DNA of 5,700 bases from Deltaproteobacteria bacterium. Its GTDB lineage: Bacteria > Myxococcota_A > UBA9160 > SMWR01. A program made the position numbers and the translations under genes. The DNA lies in contig JAJDAM010000503.1 in the NCBI GenBank assembly GCA_029261905.1, forward strand, positions 1 through 5,700. Reading direction: 5' to 3'. Each line of letters opens with the position of its first letter. Positions within the stretch are counted from its first letter, which is position 1. Under the pieces are notes generated by a model. The model did not search any database and was not told where the DNA came from. It saw only the letters and a list, made by a program, of their open reading frames with translations. Of the stretch, positions 1 to 5,700 are shown piece by piece.

Positions 1-1520
1 TCACCCTGTTCGACGAGTTCCTGCAAAGACTCGAGTCGTGCTTTACGAACCTCACGTAACTCTCTGACTTCACGAAGCTTTTCAGCGGAAGACTGGGCGC
101 CCGTCGTCGTTTCATCGACCGTTTCGAGCGCACGCTTCACGAGCCCCATGAACCGATCGCGCTCCGCGAGCAGGTTGCGCACGCCCTGCTCGAGATCGCG
201 TTGCTCCGAATCCACACGCGTCGACTCGGTCTGGCTCACCTCCATGACTTCGTCGGCGCTGCGAATACGCGCGTCGATCTCCGCCCGGCGGTCGTCACCG
301 GTCGAAAGCCGGTCTTCGGTTCGGGCGATCCGCGTCAGGATATCCACGAGACCTGCGTTCGATCCGTCGCGCTCTCGTTCCAGTTCCTGCACTGCGATGC
401 GCGCTTCGGCCGCTTCAGACTCGCTGCTCGCGACGCTTTCGCGACCCGACTCGACCGCTCCTTCGATGGCTGCGAGTTCGGCCCCGGTCTCTTCGGATTG
501 GCTCTGCTGATTGCCGAGCTGTTCGACCAGGCGCTCCAGCTCGGTCTGACGGGCCGCAATCGTCTCGGCGAGCGACGCTCGCTCGCGCCGGCCGAACTCG
601 ATCTGCCCTTCGTTGTCCTTGATGTCGGTTCGCAGCGCGAGGAGGCTCTCGTTGCCGTGACTCAGCAAACGCTCGGATTCGGCCAACTCGAGACGCTTCT
701 GCTGCACCGAGAGTTCCTGCTGCGCGAGCTTCGACTCGAGTGCGCCGACTTCATCGCGGAGTTCGATCAGCCCCTTCGCGGCTGCGGCAATCTTCTGTTC
801 GTGATCTCGCCGCTCATCGGAGGCGAGTGACAGCTCGAGGACTCGCAGCGTCTCGCGAAGTCGCTTGTAGCGTGCGGCCTTCTTGGCCTGTCGATCGATC
901 GAAGAAATCTGGCGTCGAATCTCGGCCAGCACATCGCTGATACGAAGCAGATTCTGCTCGGTCGATGCGATCTTCGACTCGGCCTCGCGGCGCCGCGCCT
1001 TGTACTTCCCGATCCCCGCGGCCTCTTCGATCAGGATGCGGCGTTCTTCGGGCTTGGCCGACACGATCTCGGCGATCCTGCCCTGCTCGACGATCGTGTA
1101 GCCCTTGGTGCCAATGCCGGTGTCGCGGAAGAAGTCGTGCACGTCGCGCAGCCTGCACTGCGTCTTGTTCAGCAGATATTCGGATTCACCGCTGCGGTAC
1201 AGGCGGCGCGTAATCTGGATTTCGCGGTACGCGGCGAACGCCGGCGGACCATCCCCATTACTGTTGTCGAACTTCAGCACGACCTCGGCCATGCCGACCT
1301 GCGCACGCCCTTCGGAGCCCTGGAAGATGACGTCTTCCATGCCCTTGCCGCGCAGTCGCCGCGGGGATTGCTCGCCCATCGCCCAACGCATGGCGTCGAC
1401 GACGTTGGACTTGCCGCAACCGTTGGGCCCGACGACCGCGGTCACCCCGGGCTTGAAGACCAACGAAGTCTTGTCGACGAAGGACTTGAAGCCGTGCAGT
1501 TCCAGCGATTTCAGCTTCAC
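1..1520 (-). CDS. smc: Chromosome segregation protein SMC, N-terminal half (3' end outside window)
   Basis: SMC is the cytoplasmic ATPase that dimerises and, with ScpA and ScpB, organises and segregates the chromosome. Translation of 1520 to 3 gives 506 residues without a stop, so the gene runs off the left edge; full-length SMC is usually about 1,150-1,200 residues. The N-terminal head is unmistakable: an opening KSLELHGFKSF motif, Walker A GPNGCGKSN at residues 31-39 (K37), the conserved LRG with the arginine-finger candidate R57 followed by MEDVIF, YLLNK at about 115-119, and an EQGR Q-loop element at 145-148. From about residue 170 to the edge the protein is a long Glu/Arg/Gln/Ala/Leu-rich coiled coil leading towards the hinge. 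The Walker B and signature motifs lie in the C-terminal head, outside the window. The GTG at 1520-1518 is chosen because it places the family's N-terminus exactly and an in-frame TGA lies only 18 nt upstream (1541-1539). The Shine-Dalgarno match is weak (GGGGA, 4 nt upstream). Confidence 0.97.
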   Translation of the reverse strand, partial: MKLKSLELHGFKSFVDKTSLVFKPGVTAVVGPNGCGKSNVVDAMRWAMGEQSPRRLRGKGMEDVIFQGSEGRAQVGMAEVVLKFDNSNGDGPPAFAAYREIQITRRLYRSGESEYLLNKTQCRLRDVHDFFRDTGIGTKGYTIVEQGRIAEIVSAKPEERRILIEEAAGIGKYKARRREAESKIASTEQNLLRISDVLAEIRRQISSIDRQAKKAARYKRLRETLRVLELSLASDERRDHEQKIAAAAKGLIELRDEVGALESKLAQQELSVQQKRLELAESERLLSHGNESLLALRTDIKDNEGQIEFGRRERASLAETIAARQTELERLVEQLGNQQSQSEETGAELAAIEGAVESGRESVASSESEAAEARIAVQELERERDGSNAGLVDILTRIARTEDRLSTGDDRRAEIDARIRSADEVMEVSQTESTRVDSEQRDLEQGVRNLLAERDRFMGLVKRALETVDETTTGAQSSAEKLREVRELREVRKARLESLQELVEQG

Positions 1521-1553
1521 CCGATCCCCGATCCGATCTCACACAACCAAAGA

Positions 1554-1570
1554 CCCCTCGGCTCGAGGAG
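1554..1570 (-). terminator. Hairpin 33 nt before smc, possible weak terminator or leader structure
   Basis: Read on the minus strand, CTCCTCG and CGAGGGG form a 7-bp stem with one T-G wobble around an AGC loop. It is followed by TCTTTGGTTG, which has several T residues but no clean run. It could be a weak intrinsic terminator for read-through from the exporter genes, or a structure in the smc leader. The poor T tract and short loop keep confidence low. Confidence 0.25.
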
Positions 1571-1625
1571 AATGATGGCGATGGAATTCAACGGCACGAA
1601 ACTCAGGAGGAGGGGGGACAACCGA

Positions 1626-1655
1626 TTGTTACCACCCCCAAGGGCCTCATGGCAA
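1626..1655 (-). promoter_or_regulatory. Possible sigma-70-type promoter for smc
   Basis: On the minus strand TTGCCA (1655-1650, 5 of 6 matches to the -35 consensus) is followed after 18 nt by TAACAA (1631-1626, 3 of 6 matches to the -10 consensus). Transcription would start near 1619, giving a leader of about 100 nt before the smc GTG. The -10 match is poor and the spacing slightly long, so this is only a candidate; its support is that the gap upstream of smc is where a promoter is expected. Confidence 0.22.
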
Positions 1656-1668
1656 CTGCTTCTTGCCA
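1650..1668. repeat. Inverted repeat TGGCAA-N7-TTGCCA
   Basis: A perfect 6-bp inverted repeat with a 7-nt spacer (CTGCTTC on the plus strand) sits in the gap upstream of smc. Its left arm coincides with the candidate -35 element read on the minus strand. The 13-nt centre-to-centre arm spacing is compatible with a dimeric repressor operator, but also with a short RNA hairpin or chance. Confidence 0.35.
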
Positions 1669-1750
1669 ATTGTCGGGAGCAATTTTTCGTGACGTGCTCG
1701 ACGGTAGGAGCGAGCGAGCCGGACGCGTGCTCAGACGGCGTTTCCGACGG

Positions 1751-3649
1751 CTACGCGGTCGCCTGGATCCGCACCTGCTCGGCTCGATATTGCAGCCGAT
1801 ACAGCCGGTAGTAGAACCCCTCGAGCGCCAGCAGTTCGTCGTGCGTACCCGACTCCTGGATGCGCCCCTTGTGCAGCACGTAGATGCGATCCATGTCCTG
1901 GATCGTCGACAGCCGGTGCGCGATCGCGATGGCCGTTCGGCCCTGCATCAATTTCTGCACCGCGCGCTGGATGACGACTTCCGTCTCGGTATCGATCGAG
2001 CTGGTGGCCTCGTCGAGCACCAGGATGTCCGCTCCGTGCGCGACCGCGCGCGCGAACGACAACAGCTGACGCTGGCCGACCGACAGGTTCGAACCGCGTT
2101 CACGCAACTCGGTCTGATAGCCGTCGGGGAGCCGCTCGATGAACGCATGGGCTTCGACGGTCTTCGCCGCGGCCACGATCTGTTCCATCGAAAGGTCGTC
2201 GCGACCGAGCGCAATGTTCTCTTCGATGGTCCCACTGAACAGGAAAACGTCCTGCAGGACCGTCGCGACCCGTCTCCGAATCTCGGTTTGGGGCAGATCC
2301 GCGAGCAGATTCCCATCGAGCACGATGTGCCCACGCTGCGGTTCGTAGAGCCGCGCGAGCAGCTTGATCAGAGATGTCTTTCCGGCCCCGGTCGCCCCGA
2401 CAAACGCAACCTTTTCACCAGGTTCCACACGAAAGTTCAAGTCCTGGAGTATCCACTCCGGGGTGCCGGCGGTCGCGTCGGAGTTGTACGCAAACCAGAC
2501 GTTGTCGAACACCACGGTGCCGCGGGCGTCGCTTCCGGCCCGAATCGGATCCGCACCGGCTGCGCGATCGACGATCGCCGGTTCGGTATCGAGCAGCTCG
2601 AAAATCCGCTCTGCACCGGCCATCGACGACTGCATGACCGAGTACTTCGCCGACAGGTCACGCAGCGGCATGAAGAAGCGTCGCATGTAGTCGATGAACA
2701 GATAGAACGTTCCGATTGCCGCCAACCCGTAGCCGTATCCGAGGATGATCGCGACGGTCAGGTTCTGCGCCACCTCGACCACCGAAAACAGCCGCCCATC
2801 CCAGCGGTTCGACCGATGCCAGGCATCGCGGTTGAGCGCGTTCATCTCATCGAAATCGGAGAAATTTCGGTCCTCTCGCGTGAAGAGTTGAACCACTTTC
2901 ATACCCGTGATGGTCTCTTGGATCTGCGCGTTGATGCGCGCGATCCGCAAGCGCGTCTCGCGAAACGCCTCACGGACCTTCAACCGGAAGATGACCGCTG
3001 CGACCGCCAGCAGCGGAACCACCGCGAACGTGAACAGAGACAGCTTCCAGCTGATCGCGAACAGGATCGCCGCATAGCCGACCATCTTCACCAGGTCGAT
3101 CACGAGCGCAACGAGGCCTGCCGAGAACATCTCCGCCACGTTCTCGACATCGTTGGTGGCTCGCGTGACCAGCCGTCCCACCGGGTAGCGATCGAAGAAT
3201 CCCAGATGAAGCTTCTGGATGTGATCGAACACAGACGTTCGCAGATCCCGCATTGCGAGCTGTCCGAGCCAGGCCGACATGTACATGTGGACGAACTGCA
3301 GCCCGGCCAGCGCGAGAGACACCACGCCGTACAGCAGCGCGAGCCATCCGAGTGCCGAGAACAACCCGGGGGGTTCGAGCCAACTCGACGCCCAAGTTCC
3401 AGCGAAATCGGCGATCGCGAGCGTCTGCGCGGCCGTGTCGGTCGATTCCAATCCACCAAAGACCGAATCGAGACCGTGCTTGATGATCCAGCCCGGTGCC
3501 AACTCCAACGCGAACAGCGGCACGAACAGCAACAGATCGGCCACGAACAGCCACGAGTACGGGCGAACGTACGGCCACAACCGAGCCAGCATGCGCCGAT
3601 CGACGGCCTTGCCGAGTTCCTCTTCGTCGTGCAGGGAATCCGCGCTCAC
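1751..3649 (-). CDS. ABC exporter half-transporter, MdlB/BmrD-like subunit with the catalytic Glu
   Basis: This 632-residue fused membrane-ATPase protein is an ABCB-type (type IV) exporter half that uses ATP to drive transport across the inner membrane. An elbow helix at about 21-34 precedes six predicted membrane spans (about 32-55, 97-120, 175-198, 201-221, 290-309, 311-328). Coupling regions include ETITGMKVVQLF at 245-256. The ATPase domain has an A-loop Tyr (Y388), Walker A GATGAGKTS 418-426, Q-loop Q466, signature LSVGQ 522-526, Walker B ILVLDE 542-547 with catalytic E547, D-loop SSID 550-553 and H-loop H578. The signature has Val for the usual Gly, as in E. coli MdlB. The start is GTG at 3649, overlapping the upstream stop as GTGA and preceded by a strong GGGGAGG ribosome site; a 59-residue longer reading would lie inside the upstream ATPase domain. 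The loop between spans 1 and 2 is unusually long (about 40 residues). The substrate is unknown; drug or lipid-like export is known for the family. Confidence 0.95.
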   Translation of the reverse strand: MSADSLHDEEELGKAVDRRMLARLWPYVRPYSWLFVADLLLFVPLFALELAPGWIIKHGLDSVFGGLESTDTAAQTLAIADFAGTWASSWLEPPGLFSALGWLALLYGVVSLALAGLQFVHMYMSAWLGQLAMRDLRTSVFDHIQKLHLGFFDRYPVGRLVTRATNDVENVAEMFSAGLVALVIDLVKMVGYAAILFAISWKLSLFTFAVVPLLAVAAVIFRLKVREAFRETRLRIARINAQIQETITGMKVVQLFTREDRNFSDFDEMNALNRDAWHRSNRWDGRLFSVVEVAQNLTVAIILGYGYGLAAIGTFYLFIDYMRRFFMPLRDLSAKYSVMQSSMAGAERIFELLDTEPAIVDRAAGADPIRAGSDARGTVVFDNVWFAYNSDATAGTPEWILQDLNFRVEPGEKVAFVGATGAGKTSLIKLLARLYEPQRGHIVLDGNLLADLPQTEIRRRVATVLQDVFLFSGTIEENIALGRDDLSMEQIVAAAKTVEAHAFIERLPDGYQTELRERGSNLSVGQRQLLSFARAVAHGADILVLDEATSSIDTETEVVIQRAVQKLMQGRTAIAIAHRLSTIQDMDRIYVLHKGRIQESGTHDELLALEGFYYRLYRLQYRAEQVRIQATA

Positions 3650-5484
3650 GCGACCTCCCCGATCCCGTCGAGCTCTTCTTCGAGGGCTTGTTCGCGCGCG
3701 GTTCGCGCGTAGAAGCCGCCCGCGAGCAGCAGCTCTGCGTGCGTCCCCTGCTCGCTGATCCGACCGTCCTCGAGCACGATGATCTGGTCGCAATCGCGAA
3801 CACTGCCGATCCGATGCGAGATACACACCACGGTACGCCCCGCGAAGACCTCGTCGAGACTCCGCTGGATCGCCTGCTCGGTGGCCGCGTCGACGCTCGA
3901 CAGCGTGTCGTCGAGGATCAGGATGCGAGGGTCGAGCGCCAGCGCGCGTGCCAGAGCGGCCCGTTGGCGCTGTCCGCCAGACAGCATCACACCTCGCTCG
4001 CCGACGACGGTCGCGAGGCCGTGAGGCAGTTCCGCAAGATCCTTCGCGAGCTGCGCTCGCTCGACAGCGACCGCGACCTGTTTGGGATCGGTTTCCGGGA
4101 GCCCGTACGCGACGTTTTCTGCCAGCGTCATCGAGAACAAGAACGAGTCCTGCGGCACCATCGCGATATTCGACCGCAGGCCCAGGATCTTCAGGCGATT
4201 GACGTCCACGCCATCGATGAACAGCTGGCCGTCTTCCACCTCGTAGAGCCGCGGAATCACCGAAGCCAGCGTGCTCTTGCCGGCCCCCACGGGCCCGACG
4301 ATCCCCAACGTCGAACCACTCGGAACGGTCAGCGTGATGTCACAGAGCGCCGGCTCGCGCACGGGCCCCGGGTAGCTGAACGTGAGATGGCGAAACTCGA
4401 TCTCGCCCCGCATGTCGTCGAGATCCACCGCGTCCGGTCGGTCCGCAATCGACGGCTCGGTGGCCAACACTTCGTCGACGCGCTGCATCGCTGCCGAACC
4501 GCGTTGAATCAGCGAGAAGACCCACCCCATGATGAAGGTCGGAAACGTCAGCTGATAGATCAGCATCGCGAATGTGAAGAAATCGCCAGTCGTCATCCGG
4601 CCGTCCAGAATCCGACTTCCGCCGACCCACAGGATGATCAGCATCCCCATACTCGGGAGCAGACCGGTAATCGCCGGCATGGCGCCGCTGATTCGGACCA
4701 GCTTCAGATGACGCCGAAACAACGCGTCGTTGGCTTTGCCGAAACGCATCCTCGTGACGCCTTCCATCGCGTAGGTCTTGACGACGGCGATGCCGGAAAT
4801 CGTCTCCTGGAGCTGGTTCGACAGATCCGCCAGCCCCTCCTGGACCGCAATCGACCAGCGATACATCGACTTGCCGAACGCTCGAGCGAGCAAGATGAAC
4901 AGCGGATACGGAACCAGTACCAACAGCGCCAGCTGCCAATCCATGTAGAACATCACAGCCAGCGCGCCGATGTACAGGATCGGCGTCTGAACGACCGACA
5001 GCAGTCCCGGCCCCAGCAGCATCCGGACCGAATTCAAATCGTTGACGCAGCGGCTCATCAGGTCGCCGGTGCGCCAACCGAAGTAGAACGACTGCGGAAG
5101 TCTCTGCAGGTGAGCGAACAGATCCGCGCGGATCTGGTACTCGATGGTTCGCGCCGCGTTGAACACCAGAACGCGCGAGTAATACCGGAGGATTCCTCCC
5201 AGAACGCCGACGCCAGCCAGTATCAGCGACAACCGGACGATCGCATCGGCAGGCTGCTGATCGGTGATCGCCTCGACCACCCGTCCGGTCAGCAGCGGTA
5301 CCGCCAGGAAGGTCCCGACGTAGCCGAGCGTGATCAGCGACCAGATCGCGTAGTAGCGGCTGTTCGACCGGACGTAGTGCGAGAGCCTCGCGAGCGCCGC
5401 GCTCACCGAGCTGCGGCCGCGGCGCATCTCTGCGATCTGTCCAGCGTCGCTCGTCGCTGCCTCGTTGTTCCGTGCCGCCATCAT
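3646..5484 (-). CDS. ABC exporter half-transporter, MdlA/BmrC-like subunit with degenerate Walker B
   Basis: This 612-residue ABCB-type half-transporter probably pairs with the product of the next gene. It has an elbow helix at about 31-45 and six predicted membrane spans (about 46-66, 82-104, 158-180, 183-202, 267-288, 301-324). The ATPase domain has A-loop Y371, Walker A GPVGAGKST 397-405, Q-loop Q445, canonical signature LSGGQ 501-505, Walker B ILILDD 521-526, D-loop SSVD 529-532 and H-loop H557. Residue 526 is Asp, not the catalytic Glu, the hallmark of the non-hydrolysing site of heterodimeric exporters. The ATG at 5484 overlaps the glycosyltransferase stop as ATGA; a second ATG follows at 5481. 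A longer reading from 5550 would add 22 residues with no family resemblance inside the upstream gene, so I reject it. No strong Shine-Dalgarno is seen, consistent with coupled re-initiation. The stop overlaps the next gene's GTG. The substrate is not deducible. Confidence 0.95.
   Translation of the reverse strand: MMAARNNEAATSDAGQIAEMRRGRSSVSAALARLSHYVRSNSRYYAIWSLITLGYVGTFLAVPLLTGRVVEAITDQQPADAIVRLSLILAGVGVLGGILRYYSRVLVFNAARTIEYQIRADLFAHLQRLPQSFYFGWRTGDLMSRCVNDLNSVRMLLGPGLLSVVQTPILYIGALAVMFYMDWQLALLVLVPYPLFILLARAFGKSMYRWSIAVQEGLADLSNQLQETISGIAVVKTYAMEGVTRMRFGKANDALFRRHLKLVRISGAMPAITGLLPSMGMLIILWVGGSRILDGRMTTGDFFTFAMLIYQLTFPTFIMGWVFSLIQRGSAAMQRVDEVLATEPSIADRPDAVDLDDMRGEIEFRHLTFSYPGPVREPALCDITLTVPSGSTLGIVGPVGAGKSTLASVIPRLYEVEDGQLFIDGVDVNRLKILGLRSNIAMVPQDSFLFSMTLAENVAYGLPETDPKQVAVAVERAQLAKDLAELPHGLATVVGERGVMLSGGQRQRAALARALALDPRILILDDTLSSVDAATEQAIQRSLDEVFAGRTVVCISHRIGSVRDCDQIIVLEDGRISEQGTHAELLLAGGFYARTAREQALEEELDGIGEVA
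3654..3660 (-). promoter_or_regulatory. Strong ribosome binding site of the second ABC gene
   Basis: GGGGAGG on the minus strand ends 4 nt before the GTG at 3649. It lies within the last codons of the upstream ABC gene and is the best Shine-Dalgarno match among the starts visible here. It fixes the GTG start and suggests that the second subunit can recruit ribosomes itself as well as through the GTGA overlap, which would help keep the two subunits stoichiometric. Confidence 0.7.
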
Positions 5485-5700
5485 TGCCGGTACCAACGGG
5501 CCAACCGCTCGCGATCGACCCCGAGCAACCACCCCAAAGCAGCCGCCCAATTTCGAAACATCGTTCGAAAGACGCCACCGCGTAGATACCGGCGCGCCGA
5601 GGTGACCACCGGCAGTGAAATCTGAGCGACTCGACCGTGTCGCCGCATCGATCGGACGAGATCGAGGTCTTCCATGATCGGCGCTTGCGGCACGCCGCCG
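5481..5700 (-). CDS. Family-2 glycosyltransferase, TIGR04283-type, C-terminal end (5' end outside window)
   Basis: Only the last 72 residues are present; the reading frame is open to the right edge and ends at the TGA at 5483-5481. The visible part begins GGVPQAPIMEDLDL. The PIMED stretch (residues 7-11) matches the acidic ED motif near the end of the GT-A fold catalytic domain. It is followed by RRHGRV, a TSARRY segment (33-38) and a C-terminal amphipathic, Trp-rich helix (about 43-60) ending in LARWYRQ. This arrangement (PxMED, GR, TSxRR, then LGVxxERLARWY) is what I associate with the TIGR04283 glycosyltransferases, some of which occur in arsenosugar-type clusters. The nucleotide-sugar-binding DxD region lies outside the window, and neither donor nor acceptor can be inferred. 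The stop overlaps the first ABC start as ATGA, so it is probably co-transcribed with the exporter. An apparent internal GTG at 5693 is not the start, because the preceding GG residues continue the family pattern. Confidence 0.8.
   Translation of the reverse strand, partial: GGVPQAPIMEDLDLVRSMRRHGRVAQISLPVVTSARRYLRGGVFRTMFRNWAAALGWLLGVDRERLARWYRQ

Larger units (their letters stand above)
1521..1750. other. 230-bp intergenic region between the exporter operon and smc
   Basis: This is the only sizeable gap in the window. It lies between the stop of the second ABC gene and the smc start, and it is less GC-biased than its flanks, with runs such as AATTTTT near 1681. I see no credible small gene on either strand. 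It contains an inverted repeat (1650-1668), a promoter-like pair (1655-1626) and a hairpin near smc (1554-1570), each listed separately. It also has a pyrimidine-rich tract on the minus strand at about 1604-1618. It most likely holds the smc promoter and leader and the 3' end of the exporter transcript. I found no strong terminator immediately after the exporter stop. Confidence 0.7.

Noticed and set aside
201..830. A 209-codon open frame on the plus strand opposite smc
   Set aside because: It is again in exact codon register with smc and ends where smc uses a TCA serine codon. It has no independent coding evidence.
888..904. GATCGATCGA-type short tandem motif inside smc
   Set aside because: It encodes ordinary Ser-Ile-Asp-Arg codons in the coiled coil and is expected by chance in this GATCG-rich genome.
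1681..1750. A possible terminator right after the exporter stop (GCTCG and CGAGC arms around 1695-1714)
   Set aside because: The stem is only 5 bp with a 10-nt loop, and in the minus direction it is followed by A-rich rather than T-rich sequence.
1649..3712. A 687-codon open frame on the plus strand opposite the second ABC gene
   Set aside because: Its codons are exact reverse complements of the ABC codons, in the same register. It stays open because the sense gene rarely uses TTA, CTA or TCA. The product is Arg/His/Gln/Asp-rich with no recognisable domain.
1751..3826. A longer version of the second ABC gene starting at 3826
   Set aside because: The extra 59 residues are an Arg/Ala-rich out-of-frame reading of the upstream ATPase domain. 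The GTG at 3649 has a strong ribosome site and fits the family length.
3646..5550. A longer version of the first ABC gene starting at 5550
   Set aside because: The extra 22 residues overlap the glycosyltransferase in another frame and do not resemble the family N-terminus. The ATG at 5484 overlapping the stop is the natural start.
3496..5625. A 709-codon open frame on the plus strand opposite the first ABC gene
   Set aside because: It has the same register relation to the sense codons and the same biased composition, with no domain. It is a shadow of the sense gene, not an antisense gene.

Overview
The window is GC-rich bacterial DNA, and every supported gene reads on the minus strand. In transcription order, from high to low coordinates, it holds four genes: the C-terminal end of a family-2 glycosyltransferase of the TIGR04283 type (5700-5481, 5' end outside the window); two half-size ABC exporter genes (5484-3646 and 3649-1751); a 230-bp non-coding gap (1750-1521); and the N-terminal half of the chromosome segregation ATPase SMC (1520-1, running off the left edge).

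The first three genes form a tight, probably translationally coupled unit. The glycosyltransferase stop overlaps the first ABC start as ATGA, and the first ABC stop overlaps the second ABC start as GTGA. The two ABC proteins look like the two halves of one heterodimeric type IV (ABCB-like) exporter of the MdlA/MdlB, BmrC/BmrD and TM287/288 kind. The first half has Asp where the catalytic Glu follows Walker B. The second half keeps that Glu but has LSVGQ as its signature. In the dimer this gives one competent and one degenerate ATP site. The substrate cannot be read from the sequence; coupling to a glycosyltransferase only hints at a glycosylated or lipid-linked compound.

SMC is separated from the exporter by the only sizeable gap. 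That gap holds a weak promoter-like pair overlapped by a 6-bp inverted repeat, and a hairpin close to the SMC start. SMC is therefore probably its own transcription unit, although I see no strong terminator behind the exporter.

The organism is a GC-rich bacterium that uses SMC rather than MukBEF. The SMC head sequence and the codon style resemble deltaproteobacterial lineages (Myxococcota, Desulfobacterota or relatives), but this is a low-confidence impression. Very long plus-strand ORFs opposite the ABC genes are codon-register shadows and are not annotated. The content is essentially housekeeping plus a common type of exporter. I found no convincing sign of an undescribed system, mobile element, CRISPR array or RNA gene.
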